From assembly GCA_963556145.1 (NCBI GenBank), contig OY744464.1, positions 7,911,508 through 7,975,507 of the forward strand: a stretch of DNA of 64,000 bases. The letters are read 5' to 3'. The notes beneath the pieces are model-generated. The model saw nothing but the letters and a program-made list of their open reading frames with translations, was not told the origin of the DNA and ran no database searches. A program made the position numbers and the translations under genes. Shown here one piece after another: positions 33,652 to 45,209 of the stretch. Position 1 is the first letter of the stretch, and each line of letters starts with the position of its first letter. This stretch comes from Hygrocybe punicea (Eukaryota; Basidiomycota; Agaricomycetes; Agaricales; Hygrophoraceae).

Positions 33652-34289
33652 ATGTCCGAGCCTACAGAACCTGTGCAAGAGCAGCCAGCACCAACGAGCG
33701 ATATGGCTGTGGGCGCTGCTGGAGACAAATCACCTCGAGATTGGGAGGTAGCTCTCCGCGGCTGGTTCGAATTCGACACTTGTGAGCGTTTCGTTAAAAA
33801 CACGACGTTTTGTTAATTCTTTTCACGTCCAATCTAGTTGCTTTGGCCTACTTTTGTCCTTGTGTGATGTACTCGCAGGTCAAGACGAATTATACATATT
33901 TGAAAGACCGGCCCGAGGGTGGATTGGACCCACGGGATGGCGGCTCCCTCTGTTCGCTCAATTGCTTGACCCATTGCTGCTTCAGTGCGCTGTTCCTAGG
34001 CTGGATTTTACAGGTTCTTACGATTAAAGTGCTCTGGCTTGGAAGCCGCTGTTTGCTCACTCTCCACTCACAGTGCCAGAACCGCAGACACATTCGTGAA
34101 TACTTTGGTATCGAAGGTGATGCAACCTCCGATTGCCTTACCGCCGCATACTGTGGACCCTGCGAACTTCGGCAGGAAAGCATTCAGTTGGACTCGGAGA
34201 GGAAAAAAGTGAAAGCAACCCTTGATAGTAGCCCAATTGATTTGCAGGCGTTTGCAGAAGTATTGGGAGAAAAGTCGGCCGCCCAATAG
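33652..34289 (+). CDS. PLAC8-family cysteine-rich protein
   Basis: Three exons: 33652-33781, 33838-34013 and 34074-34289, giving 173 residues. PLAC8 proteins are small Cys-rich proteins, often associated with membranes and with metal handling or cell-size control. Recognised here: DWEVALRGWFEFDTC near the start, then the CPC block (YFCPCVMY at about residue 50), CLTHCCFSALFLGWIL (hydrophobic), HIREYFGIEGD, and the second Cys block DCLTAAYCGPCELRQE. The 60-bp second intron (GTTCTT...CACAG) is divisible by 3; its removal joins GWILQ to CQNRRHIR as in other family members, which favours splicing. The gene seems intact and has a typical length. It is transcribed away from gene E. Confidence 0.85.
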
Positions 34290-34639
34290 GAAACCCAGAC
34301 TTGGTAGAATTTTCAGTTCTCGTCATGTACATTCCGGTGTTATGCTCTGTAAAAATGAAAAAGTCAGGAAAAAGTCGGATTGACTAAAGCTTGACTATGT
34401 TTTTGTGTACCTTATCTCAGGCTCCTGCCAAGCCGAATTTCCGAGGGTGAGAGTGAGATGCTAGTACGTACTTGTAGGAAACTTCCGAAATATTAGATCT
34501 CCGAAGGCGCGTTTTTTAAACTCAGAACTCTTAATCCTCTCGACCCTCTCCAGTATGGCTTGAAGAAAATGTTAGTAAACAACATCAGCCACAATTGTGT
34601 GAAGTCTTATACAGTCACAAATCATATTTCATGTCACTG
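34290..34639. other. Intergenic between PLAC8 and the RecQ relic
   Basis: Likely holds the 3' untranslated region of the PLAC8 gene. No ORF or regulatory element was recognised. Confidence 0.4.
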
Positions 34640-37600
34640 TAATTTCATGCCAGAAAAATCAGCTGGGCCCGACCCATTGCTGCCATAAAAACCTTCCAAC
34701 AGGTACCATGCCTCTGGCAGCTCGAAGTCACTGTAGCCATCCTAAAGCAAGACAAGGATGTCATTCTCATCGCAGCAACTGGCTCTGGGAAAACTCTCAC
34801 CTTTTGGATGCCTCTCCTGATCAATGCCAAAGGCATACAAATCATCTGTGTACCCCTAAACAACCTTGGCGCCATAAATGTTCACAAGCTTGCCAAATAC
34901 GGCATCTGAGCAATCACTGTCACTGCCGAGAACACATCGGTAGAAACTTTCCAAGTGTGTAAAAAAATCAAGTGATGTGTGTATGCACATGTATTATCGA
35001 TATACCTACCAGGATATTGCCAATTTCCAGTATTGTTACGGATCGCTTCTGCAGCAGGCTCCGGCAACAATCAACTTAACAAGGGATCGGATTCCAGAGG
35101 AGAGGAGAGCAGCTTTTACTGTTGCTTACAGCTAAGACAACACTGCTTAGAGGGGGGGGTCAAGGTCTAGTGTCATTGCGAGCCGTGGGGATTACCCAAA
35201 ACAAGATGAGTCTGCCCCAAGAACCAGACTAAACGTAAGGAAAGAAAAAGAAGAAAAAGTCCGAACCAACAACAAGAACAGTACATATAGTGGCTGGTCT
35301 TGAGGGGAGGTAAATAGGAATACAACCATGAAGCCACAACATGTCCAGCTCTACCATGTGTTCACCATGAGGCATACATGAGGCGTCCTCATGTCGATGT
35401 TCTCGCGATCCAACTAGAGGCCCGGGTGTCGTTGAGGATAGAAGGAGTCCAGATGACTCGGATGATTTGTCATTGGATCATGTGACATGCAGAATTGCCA
35501 ATTCGGGGTCTACACTTGCTGTAACGGGCAAGTGCACAGTTTGGCAAGTGCATTGCATGGTCGGGTCGAAAATGGGTATCGTCCAGTGTGGGGTTGGTGA
35601 TGAGAGTGTCTTGAGGTAGCGTGGATATAGCGGCAAGGTTGGTATGAAAGAAAATGAAGGAATGTATAGAGGAAAAAACCAACTAGGACAGTGGGCTAGT
35701 CGAGGTCAGACATGTGAACAGCATAAGCTGTACCGGATGACGATGTCTGTGTCAATGACATATCGAGGGGTGGTGTCTTGTCCTGTGTGTGGAACAATGC
35801 GGTCCACCTGATGTCGGTATTCGTCCAAGAAAGGGTATCATTGTAAACGAGTGTGGGAGGTATCAAGATTATAGATGGAAAAGGATAAATGAATGTGGGT
35901 CCAGGTTTCGAGTCATGGCATGAGTGACAAGCTGTGGGAACAAGTCGTCGGGTACTGCATTGAAGCGGTGTCGTGCGAACAATATACGATAGGGGTTGGT
36001 TCACTGTTTGGGAAGTCATATGGTCTGTGGTCGAAGTCCAAAAGAGTATGCTCCGGCGATGGTCGGATTAGAGAGAACAGTGAAATGTCTCGTGATTGGG
36101 GATTGTTCAGGGCATGCGTGCAGATGAGGAATGTCGTCGGATCGTCAGGGAGGATAATGGTGGGCACAGGGTATGAATATGGAAACCAAATATCCAGGAA
36201 TGGCAATTGTCAATTACGTGTCGATATATTGTTGAGGTGGAAGTCAGAAGTATCAATGGCGGAAGGGTTTCGGTGCCGATGCCAAAGATAGATCATAACA
36301 AGGTAGAAACCAATCAGGAAGGTGATGGCAATGCTGCCAATAACAATTACGGTAATGAGCTGTGTCAGGAATACAGCCATTGTGATCGGTTTGTCGTGGG
36401 ATGAAGTCAACAATATGTCAGGGCAAGGGAAAAGACAATAGCAATGATGTCCGTCGGCAAGGAGACTATTCGGGTACAACAAGGTCACGTGGGATATGTC
36501 CATGGTTGGTCTGGATGGTTCTAGAAGAAGGGACAAAAAGAGAACAAGAATAAGAAAATACAAGGATGTCCAAATGAAGAAACAATGACGTTGAAAGGAA
36601 GACAAAGGACAAAAAGAAATGAAAAAGGAAGGTGTGCAGTGCAGAATCGTCATGGTGGGTATCGGAATGGGCATCGGGGTTGGAAGCGGAGTTGGAAATG
36701 TAACAAGTATCGTGTCATATTGAGACCTTGATGAAGCATAACTGGGGCTTCACGAGCCTGTGGAAAAATCACCTGTTCACAAACCAGCTCATCAGTGTGA
36801 CCTTTGATGAAGGTCATTGCATCAGTAAATGGGCAGGCTTCCAACTGGACTATAAAGAGGTTGAGAGATTACGATACCTTCTCCCAAGCCGCGTCCACTT
36901 CTATGTCGTATCTGCAACTTTGCCAACCCTCATTCTTCGTGATGTGATGGAAGCCCTACACATACGCAAGGAAAATCTCTATTTAATGCATTGCTCCAAT
37001 GATTGGCCAAACATAGAACTCACCGTCCGCAAAATGGTGCATCCAGCCAATTCCTTCTTTGACCTTGCTTTCTTAGTCCCAGAGAATCCACCCCCTGGAT
37101 GGAAGCCACCCAAATTTGTAATCTTTTTTGATGACATTGCTGAATCGGTTTGCACTGACAGATTTCTTTGGGGTCACCTGCCAATCGAGTTGCATGGTAT
37201 GATCAAATGGTTTAACTCTGAAATGTCAGCAGAATATTGGGCAAAAATTGTGAAGACCTCAAAGTTGGATGTACCTGGGGCCTTCTCTCCACGGATTCAT
37301 TTGGGATGGTAGGCCGTACAAGTCCTTACATTGTATTAGCTGCTCATGGAGGTTACCACAGGGTATTGACTTACCAGACATTGCATTGGTCATCCAATGG
37401 TGGGTAATGTGTGATATGTGCACCCTCTGGCAAGATTTTGGCCGAGTGGTACAGAACATAGTGTTACGTGGGGTGGCTGTCCTGTTCGCTGAGCTGAAGT
37501 ATTTTGATGATGAAAAAGAACACAAGGCAGCGCTCCTGGAAAAAAAGAAAAGGAAAGCAACTGCAGATCTTGAAAAAGGCAAACGCACAAAAAGAATTTG

Positions 37601-38520
37601 GCGGACTCAGTCTGTGCCGGAACCAGGCCAAGCCATTATATCCACCAAACCATTGGTTGAACCTATGACACGCGAGGAGGATCCTGATGAGGCCAGAGCG
37701 CTGCAATTGTTGTATAATCAGCTTCCAGACAATACAAGTTCATGTTGTGGGCAGAAAAAGAAAGAGATCGAACCTGTGATGGACGATTTCATCAATGCCA
37801 AGACTTGGCCCCATCTGCAGTGCTTTCAAAAGCCAGTGCACATATACTTTGGCAATGTCAGGCTCAGTGAGTAGACACATATGTACAACGTTTATCATAC
37901 TTACATAACACGAAAGAATCCGATCAAAATTCTCGCTGTCCTGATTTTCCTGCGGGTTGCCCTCATTGCATGTACAAGATTCCCCACGTCTGTTGCGAGT
38001 TGTGCTTGCCCACCGCCTTCATGCACTTCGCGCCAGCCGACCCTCGAACCCAACTGGACAAACTGCCCCCTTGATCCCGCTTGAAAAAGTACAAACCCAA
38101 CGATGTTGACCACAAACTTCAGATGGTGCTTTACCACTTTCGGAGGGAGAAGACCACCAAGAAGTTTGGTTCTGTGATTCTCCACAACATCGGTCCGAGC
38201 TTAATAATGAGCGACAAGGTTCTTGAGCGGATTGTCGACTGCGCCCATTTTGCAAAGATTCAAAATGCTGAGGAGCTGAGCAAAGAGACATGGTGGAATT
38301 TGGCGGGCAACTATGCCAGTGCAATCTTGGACCTTCTCAAAGCCTTTCCACCAGAGTTGCAAGCAGGACCCTTTACCACCTCGACGCCACTTCAGTCACA
38401 ATCTCGTGTCAATGCCCAATTGCCAGAGACAACGAGCGTCATCCAAGACAAGCCTAAAAGGAGCAACAAGTGTAGGGCCTGCAAGATGAAAGGCCATATC
38501 AGTAGGCTCATTAGCATTCA
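34640..38520 (+). pseudogene. RecQ-like helicase pseudogene split by a solo LTR
   Basis: Superfamily 2 DNA helicase of the RecQ-like type common in Agaricomycetes. Motifs in order: Walker A AATGSGKT (about 34770), a VPLNNLGAINVHKL segment, FQYR at the insertion point, DEGHC (motif II, about 36805) with CISKWAGF, VSATLP (motif III), a FVIFFDDIAES segment, WGLLSTDSFGM (about 37265-37310) joined across a GTAGGC...CACAG intron to GIDLPDIALVIQ, and a degraded motif VI (WQDFGRV). A C-terminal zinc-knuckle-like CRACKMKGHI ends it near 38500. Defects: TGA after KYGI (about 34908), a frameshift near 37270, and the LTR insertion. It is convergent with the DUF6589-like relic. Confidence 0.75.
35034..36705 (-). 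mobile_element. Solo LTR-like repeat, copy 2, with perfect 5-bp target duplication
   Basis: 1672 bp, TGTTACGGATCGCT...AAATGTAACA, closely similar over its length to 1643-3290. The flanks are AGTAT on both sides (35029-35033 and 36706-36710). Removing the repeat and one copy of AGTAT joins the helicase reading ...NFQY to RVILRP as in related helicases. This proves the exact borders and shows that the insertion came after the helicase relic was in place. The absence of any internal gag-pol makes it a solo LTR. Confidence 0.85.
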
Positions 38521-38769
38521 ACCACTTATGGACACTCACAGGCATCTTGCAGCAAGCAATCATGAAAAATGCCCTGTTCATCCTTCCAAAGTTGCCAGCC
38601 ATGCCAACAATGTAGACCCTGCCAAGGCCCCACTGATGCTAGCTGAGCCCATTTGCAGTGAGTCCTTGCCTTCTTCGAAGTGGCTGTCAACTCATCTAGG
38701 CTTGGCACTCAATCACACTAGAGATACCCCCCGAACAATTCTATGCAGCATAGTCCTTTACAGTCTTTA

Positions 38770-41424
38770 CTACAGATCTCCTAGTATATCCATTTCATCA
38801 GGCTCACCCCCCTCTACATCTTCCCCATCGTCTGCCACTGTCATGTCATCCTCCAGTAACAATGTCACACCTTTTTTCAATATATCTGGTATGGTGTGCA
38901 CAGTTTTTCTTCCTGGTTGAAAACAGTTTGTTCCATGAATATTCATATATTCACCTAAGACCTTGAATGTTTTTGTTAAATCTGGTGGTGTGTGTCGCAT
39001 AGTCAAACTGCCGAGCAAAAAATTGCATTTAATGTTAGCGTGGCACATATGATAAATATCAATCAAAGATGACTCTAGAATCACCCTGTCCTTCATGTAG
39101 TTTGCATTGCTGCCACCAAAAATGACCTGTGAGCCGTGAGCCATCTGACATGAGGAACTAGACAGATATATGCTCACCTTTGTCTTCAAGTTATTGTATT
39201 CTTGAATCCAATCGGGGGCATGGAAAGCGCCTTCTTTGCCAGTGGGATTGATGAGAATGTTGTAGCAGACAATGCGGCGGAGAGGTTCTGGATAAACCCA
39301 ATGAATGTCCTGTAGGAACTTGCCCATGTGCATCGCATACTTGTGTTTGCCCATGGCCTTGAATAACACCATCCATGGTGGAAATAAAGTTTCAATGCGT
39401 CCGATGTCACCATAGTTCATCGCATGAGTCATTTCTTCATAAAGCAAGAAAAATCGGTGCATTAAAAGCACATTTTCATGCTGGCAATCTTGCTGCTGCT
39501 GGCCAAGATGTTGCAAGGTATAGATATCCACACTACAATGATTTCTAGCAACATATTGAGTGGCCAGAGTGCTTGCATTTGACCGAAGCATGTCCTCACT
39601 TGGGTTGGAGGCTGCAAAAAGCTCAAGAGAGTGGTGGCCTTGGTTTCACTTGGCAACCTCTGTGCACCATGCATCCAGTCGAAGGGCAACCACATCCTGA
39701 GTGATCACATCATGCATATGCCGAAAACCTGGACTGGAACCAATCTTGCCAGTTTCGTGGGACCGATGCAAGGCCAAGAACTGAATGAGGCTGTTTTCAT
39801 CTTCTCGACAATTTTTTTTTTCAAGGAAGATGCGCCAGAGTGCATCGGCACATGCCATCTTCAAGTGGAATAGTCCCATCATGAAGACGACAAATGGAAA
39901 ATGTTGAAAGCCAATTTTCTCCAGTGAACGTCATACAATGAGAGACTCTACACGCTCTGCAGTGCCCAGGTCCCCGAAAAAAAGTATGTCCATGATTTCC
40001 ATTGTCAAGAGCACCAGATTCCCACTCTGTTGATTCATTGCTGACGCTGTCGCCAATGCTACCCTATTCCATCAGGTTGGTGATTTCCAGAATATTGCTG
40101 GAGACCTTTGACTGATTGATATCCATGGCTCTTGCTGGAGCATGTCGCATCTTGACCACAGGAATCTTCTCAATGAATTCTGGTAGGCCAACAGTTCCCC
40201 AAAGCTTCGAAAAGCATTTGGGGCCATGCATGCACAGGTCGTGGTAGAATTTCCAAGCATTGAAATGCTCACACCATGTGAGGCTGGAGCCATCATCTGT
40301 TTTGGGGTGTATTTTCAGGAAATCGAAATACGTGCCAGGTGGGGTGATAGCTTGCACATCGAGCTGGGGATTGAGAATTGATTTGGCCCACAGTTCTTGT
40401 GAACAGCGAAGGTTGTCCATGGTGACTCTGTGCTCTAGATAGGTCTATGTCCTGGATGTCATGTGAGTGAGTGTATTGCTGGATTTTTTGACAGTGGGAA
40501 GACCTGTCTTGAAATCAATGTCGAAGCTGTTGTATGTATATTCAACAAGAAGAGTCTGCCCCATCTGGCGTAGTCTCTCATGAGTCTTTGCAGACAGTGA
40601 TTTGATAGCTTTATGTATAGTGTCGATTGAGGTTGAGCAGCCCATGCGGGCAAGTGCCTGTATCACTTTCTGTGGTGTGTTGCACGAATGCAAGAATATA
40701 CCGAAAACACTTTGCAATAAATTGCACTTTTGGTTCATGCTGTGCATCATAATGCAGATTATGCACACAGCCTTCTATAATTCGGGTTAGTATTGTTACA
40801 GCAAAGCACAATACTCACTGACCAAAGAGATAATAGCATGACATTGCTGTCCCTTACTCAGTCCATGCGACGGACCATTGGAATCCGTATCAGCTGGTTG
40901 TATGTCATCTTCACTTAGTCTGACCCAGTATTGAGCTTCGTCTTCTTCATCAGCCTGAGTGTCATCATCACCATGATCCAAAAGGGCAGGGACATCTCGG
41001 CTTATTCTCCTTCTGAGCTGCTTGGGATCTGCAGAAAGTAGGCTTGTAATGGTGGTCCAGAGATCTGGGGCAGTCGTCTGCACACTTCGAACCATGTCTT
41101 TGAGATGAAAGTCATTGAGTTGCTCAACAGATGTGTGTAGGGCGTTAAAGTGCCATCCATTACGCATGCTAGTGAGACTTTGTATGGATTTTACATGCTT
41201 TCTAAGTATGAGATCGAGGGCCCATTGGAATACAGGTTGGCGCAAGGTGGAGTGCTCGGAAAGAGTAGACAGTAGCTTAGTGGGGTAGTTGAGGACATCA
41301 AGAACAATGGTGTTGTGTCATATTGCAGGTTCTTGTATGATAAATTCCAGGAAGTCACTGAGGGTGGTGTGATTCTCAGAGAAGCAATGGAGAATGGCCT
41401 GCACAGACTGAGTATTGAGCATTA
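38770..41424 (-). pseudogene. DUF6589-like protein pseudogene
   Basis: Resembles the DUF6589 proteins that are abundant and uncharacterised in Agaricomycetes. The minus strand reads LNTQSVQAILHCFSEN (41420), MRNGWHFNALHTSVEQLN, a 50-60-bp intron with a CTAAC branch site (about 40800), LARMGCSTSIDTIHKAI, NSFDIDFKTGLPTV (about 40520), DNLRCSQELWAKS, then the most typical block FVVFMMGLFHLKMACADALWR (39900) and a C-terminal part up to 38770 with acidic end. Defects include an in-frame TAG at about 40444 and frame changes and stops between 39880 and 40070. The 5' end is cut by the Harbinger element at 41425. Family assignment is from memory of the motif pattern. Confidence 0.6.
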
Positions 41425-41501
41425 GGTGCATTCAAAACAGGCGGCTGGTTGTGCTGGCAGAACTTAGGATGGACCCTGACAGCGTCCTGTGAGAACGACA
41501 A

Positions 41502-42921
41502 ATGCCGACTGAGTTTGAATATGCCAATATGGCTAGTAAACGCAGACAACGCGATACCAACGAACCTTCATCTGCACCATCCAAACGACGTTGTATGGCT
41601 CCGAACAAAGGAAAACAAAAAGCAAATAATGTTGCAGACAGTTACAAGATCTATTGGACCAATACCCTGGACTCAAACAGAACTTACAGGCTTATCGATT
41701 GGCTTGATGAACACTCATCCGAGAGGCACATGCTTTTCTCGGATTCGACACAAGATGCCAGAGCTGAGGGATGTCATAAGGATGTCGGTAAAACACAGAA
41801 GTTGACTTATCATGCCATGATAGCATAATCTGTCTTTACAAACGACAAAAATCCTGAATATGTGCAACACTATCATGAAAACCCAGCTAAGTTTGCGAAA
41901 TCAGTTGCAGATCGACTCACTACGTGTGCCTTTCCCTTCTAATTATTTTTCTTTGTACTGATGTTTGTTTGTAAAGTCTTAAAAAGAAATATCAGGAGAA
42001 AATAGCACTTCTTCGTACCACCGGTTCGGGCTTGAATTGGGACCAACTGAGGGCACATCCTGAGCAACAAAATCTGGCTCGTAAGTTATTCTTCATTTCA
42101 AGCATGGAATGAACCATGAAGGATCTTTCTCAGTCCAGATCCAGAGTGACTGGCCTTACTTTTCTCATATCCACAGTTACTGGCGATTGATCCCAAGCTT
42201 TAATCCGCATGTCATTTCTTCACAACGAGATGAAGACTTACACACCAAAGCACAACAACTCTTTCTTCCAGGTGCAAATACAGGCATGCACGATCAACAT
42301 TTTGATGCTCGACAGCAGGAGACTGAGATTCACGAGGACGAGATGGATGAGAACTTGAATGCCCCATCATTTAACAAAGAACATGTGGCATTGCCAAGTA
42401 GCTCCTCGGCAATGGGTTTCTATGATCCCTCTCAACCCCCCTCGTTTCCACCATTGGCATTCCAGTCAACTTCCCATATGTCAGTTCTGCCTGCAACACA
42501 TCAATCCGTGTTCTATTCCAATCCACCCACTCCACCAAGTGCTCCACATGAAATACATCAGCATACTTTACAAGGCCAAACTGAAAGCCACTGCACATTG
42601 TCATCCCCTTGTTATTCACCATAATTCAATTTCAATTTCCTCCCGATTTCCTTTGCCAATCACACCATTGACAGGCAGTTCACCGGTTGCCACTCCTCCT
42701 CCTGAACCTGCCCACTCCAGCACCCACTCCAGCACCCACAACCCACGCACAAATATACGAGGACGAGGCTTTTCAGCTCCACTGCATGGCCCTACCCGTG
42801 TGAGCTCTTCACATCAAACTCGTGCAGAGGATGAGCGGCAACTTCAGATTGGGAAACTCGATAGCATGTACAATGTATCCATGGACCGGTTTGATCGGAA
42901 GAAAGAACATGAACACGAATG
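41502..42921 (+). CDS. Myb/SANT-like DNA-binding protein of the Harbinger element
   Basis: Harbinger elements encode a Myb-like protein that helps the transposase enter the nucleus and bind the ends. The start codon lies inside the left inverted repeat. A basic N terminus (ASKRRQRDTNEPSS, PSKRRCMAPNKGKQK) is followed by a Trp-containing helical region (IYWTNTLDSNRTYRLIDWLDE) and, after a stop-containing gap at 41826 and an intron near 41925-41980, LKKKYQEKIALLRTTGSGLNW, typical of the Myb/SANT-like partner. Then comes a long Ser/Pro/His-rich tail (42170-42620) and a charged C terminus (42830-42921) reached only by a frame change or another intron. The TAA at about 41826 makes the gene uncertain. 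Confidence 0.55.
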
Positions 42922-43610
42922 AGGCATAAAGGAAACCGAGCTAAAATAAAAATGGATGCGATAAAACTTCAATACTCATCGTCTGCCATTGTGTGGGAGA
43001 AAGAGCAGATGGAGATCTGAATGAATGAAGCTCGCCAGCAGCAAGAGGCCCAGGAGCATCTCCTGAACCTTTACATTCAGCTTGAGCGAGCTCGCCATCA
43101 GGGCCCACCCAGCTCACTAGCTCCACTGAATCCAATGGTTGGTCTCTCGGTTCCCCCTCTCCCTCTCCCCCTCCCTCCCATTGCAAGTTTTTCATTAGCA
43201 CCAGATGAAGTATCTAATGCCGAATTACATTTCGACCCAACCGTGCCAGGGCTACCATTACAAACAAATGTTTTCGAAGGGGGGGACATACATGGTAGCG
43301 TATATCGAGAAGAAACTGGGCGTAACTAGATTGGATTTTTTTTTGTTGAAATTCTTTTTCTTGCCAAAAAATAAGAAATTCATGATATATATAAACTTGA
43401 TACACTCAGAACTACGACAAGAAAAGTTCTGGAAAAGCAGGAGGGTAAAATAAAAGGAAAGCTGCAACAAATATGAGACCTAAGTGGACGAAGTGTACAA
43501 TGGACTGGAAAGAAGAACATTTTGCAACTGTATACGAAAAGCGGCACCTGCTTGAGCAATTTGGGGCATAGGAGTGTCGTCAACATCATCAACATCGTCA
43601 ACCTCTGTAG

Positions 43611-45107
43611 TTATATCGTGTTCATCATTCCTGGCATAGAAATCGTAATCAGGTTCTGAACTATCGTCCTCATTGTGTAAACCAACAAAAATACACGATC
43701 CCTCCATTCAGTATCCAGGGCATAGTTGTCATCCTCAAACTGGATGATAAGGTTGTGGAGGATAAGACAGCACCAGACCCATAAGATTGCCCAAAGGTGA
43801 AGTTTGTGAGAGCCAATTTGGATTCGGAGCTCACGGTGTGATTGAAATCGGCCCTTGAGGAGGTCGATTGCATGTTCAGCTCTTACACGTACAGTTGATA
43901 GGTGAAAATTGAAATGTTTCTCTTCATGAGTGAGCTTGGCATTGCACTGCTTGCGATAGGGAGGGACACACCAGGTTCGGATTGGATAAGCTGAATCCGC
44001 CCACATCCACTCCCCTTCGGCAAAGAACAATTGATGATTAGAAGATATATGGGTGCTTTGGAAGGCATAAGAGTCATGGGCACTTCCTGTGTGCCTGAGC
44101 GAGTAGTCGACAAAGCGGAGGTTATGTAACATGACGAATTGACAATTCATCGAGTACCGGGAAGACTTGTCGAATCAGGCTTCTCCGTGGAGGCCTGGTT
44201 TTTGAAACAAGGGGAATGTAGTACCATCAACTGTGAGCCAGCCATTTCTCCACTGCGGAATCACTGTCCGCTGACTCCAATTTTTTGAGCTGATCTTCTC
44301 ACTTTCAGTCGGCATACAGAAAGCGCACTCGTGAAATTTGATGATTGCTAGCAAGCAACGTTTTGTACTGTAGTGAACAGTTCCTGGTGCAATGCCTGCC
44401 CATTCCGCTATGTCGTCGACACTTGATGCATTTCTGTAGTGACTGATGTGATTGAGAAATATGGCGAGTTGGATATGGATGGGAATCTGTTCCTTGAAAG
44501 ACTTGCTGATGAAGACAGGGTCATCTCCAATGAGGGCGATGAGATGATCGAAGACATCTGGGCTGACTCAAACCTTCCTTCGGAAACGTATCGCGCTATT
44601 CTCCTTATACCACCAAAGGAGATCCAACTGAGAGTTGTGGGGGATGTGTATTCTTTGCTGGAGGTAGCGAGTGGAGAGAATTTGATCTTGCAGTTGGTTA
44701 AACTTGTCGCGAATCAGATTTAGGATGTCGAACTCGTCACCTTCACTAGAAGGGTTCGGATCATGAACTATCACGAATACACATCACAGAGCCATCGGAA
44801 TAGGGAGAAATACTTCATAATGAGGAAATGGGACTTGAGATAAGGAGTGGGGAGGATGGTTGTAAATTGCTATCGCTGTCGATGCTGGTACCTTCTTCAT
44901 CTGACAAGATATACTCTAGATGATGTAGGGTGGTGTTTTCATACTGTTGTTGGAGAGCATCGAGCATAAGACTTCGTTTTGTGAGCCGAAGTCGAGGAGG
45001 TCAGGGGCATGAATTCGGGAGCTGAGGCATAGTGCATTGATATCGTGTTGTTTACTCGCATTGTCTGCGTTTACTGGCAGGCAATCATATTCAAACTCAG
45101 TCGGCAT
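43611..45107 (-). pseudogene. Harbinger DDE transposase (DDE_Tnp_4), one in-frame TGA
   Basis: Nuclease of the PIF/Harbinger superfamily. The minus strand gives QIPIHIQLAIFLNHI and VDDIAEWAGIAPGTVHYS (helix-turn-helix, 44360-44460), WLTVDGTTFPLF (first catalytic D, about 44230), GSAHDSYAFQ, ADSAYPIRTWCVPPY (second D, about 43990) and RVRAEHAIDLLKGRFQS (catalytic E, about 43870). The frame is interrupted by TGA at 44175-44177 in GEA-FDKSSRYS, where Trp is expected. The N-terminal part before 44470 is in several frames and probably contains introns; the start is taken at 45107 inside the right inverted repeat because it mirrors the Myb gene start. Confidence 0.7.
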
Positions 45108-45209
45108 TTGTCGTTCTCACAGGATGCTGTCAGGGTCCATCCTAAGTTCTGCCAGCACAACCAGCCGCCTGTTTTGAATGCGCCTATTGACGAAGTGTAC
45201 TACTACTAG

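Larger units (their letters stand above)
41425..45184. mobile_element. PIF/Harbinger transposon, 3.76 kb
   Basis: Terminal inverted repeats of about 100 bp start GG(T/C)GCATTCAAAACAGG at 41425 and end with the complement at 45184. By eye only two or so mismatches occur in the outer 98 bp, and weaker similarity goes about 40 bp further in. It has the classical two-gene layout: a Myb/SANT-like gene on the plus strand and a DDE transposase on the minus strand, convergent. TA lies directly outside both ends; a 3-bp TWA duplication is not clear (TTA left, TAT right). It sits at the 5' end of the DUF6589-like relic. Confidence 0.85.

Noticed and set aside
43258..43470. Small minus ORF with hydrophobic residues at the Harbinger centre
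   Set aside because: It overlaps an AT-rich gap between the two convergent genes and has no similarity or conserved context.
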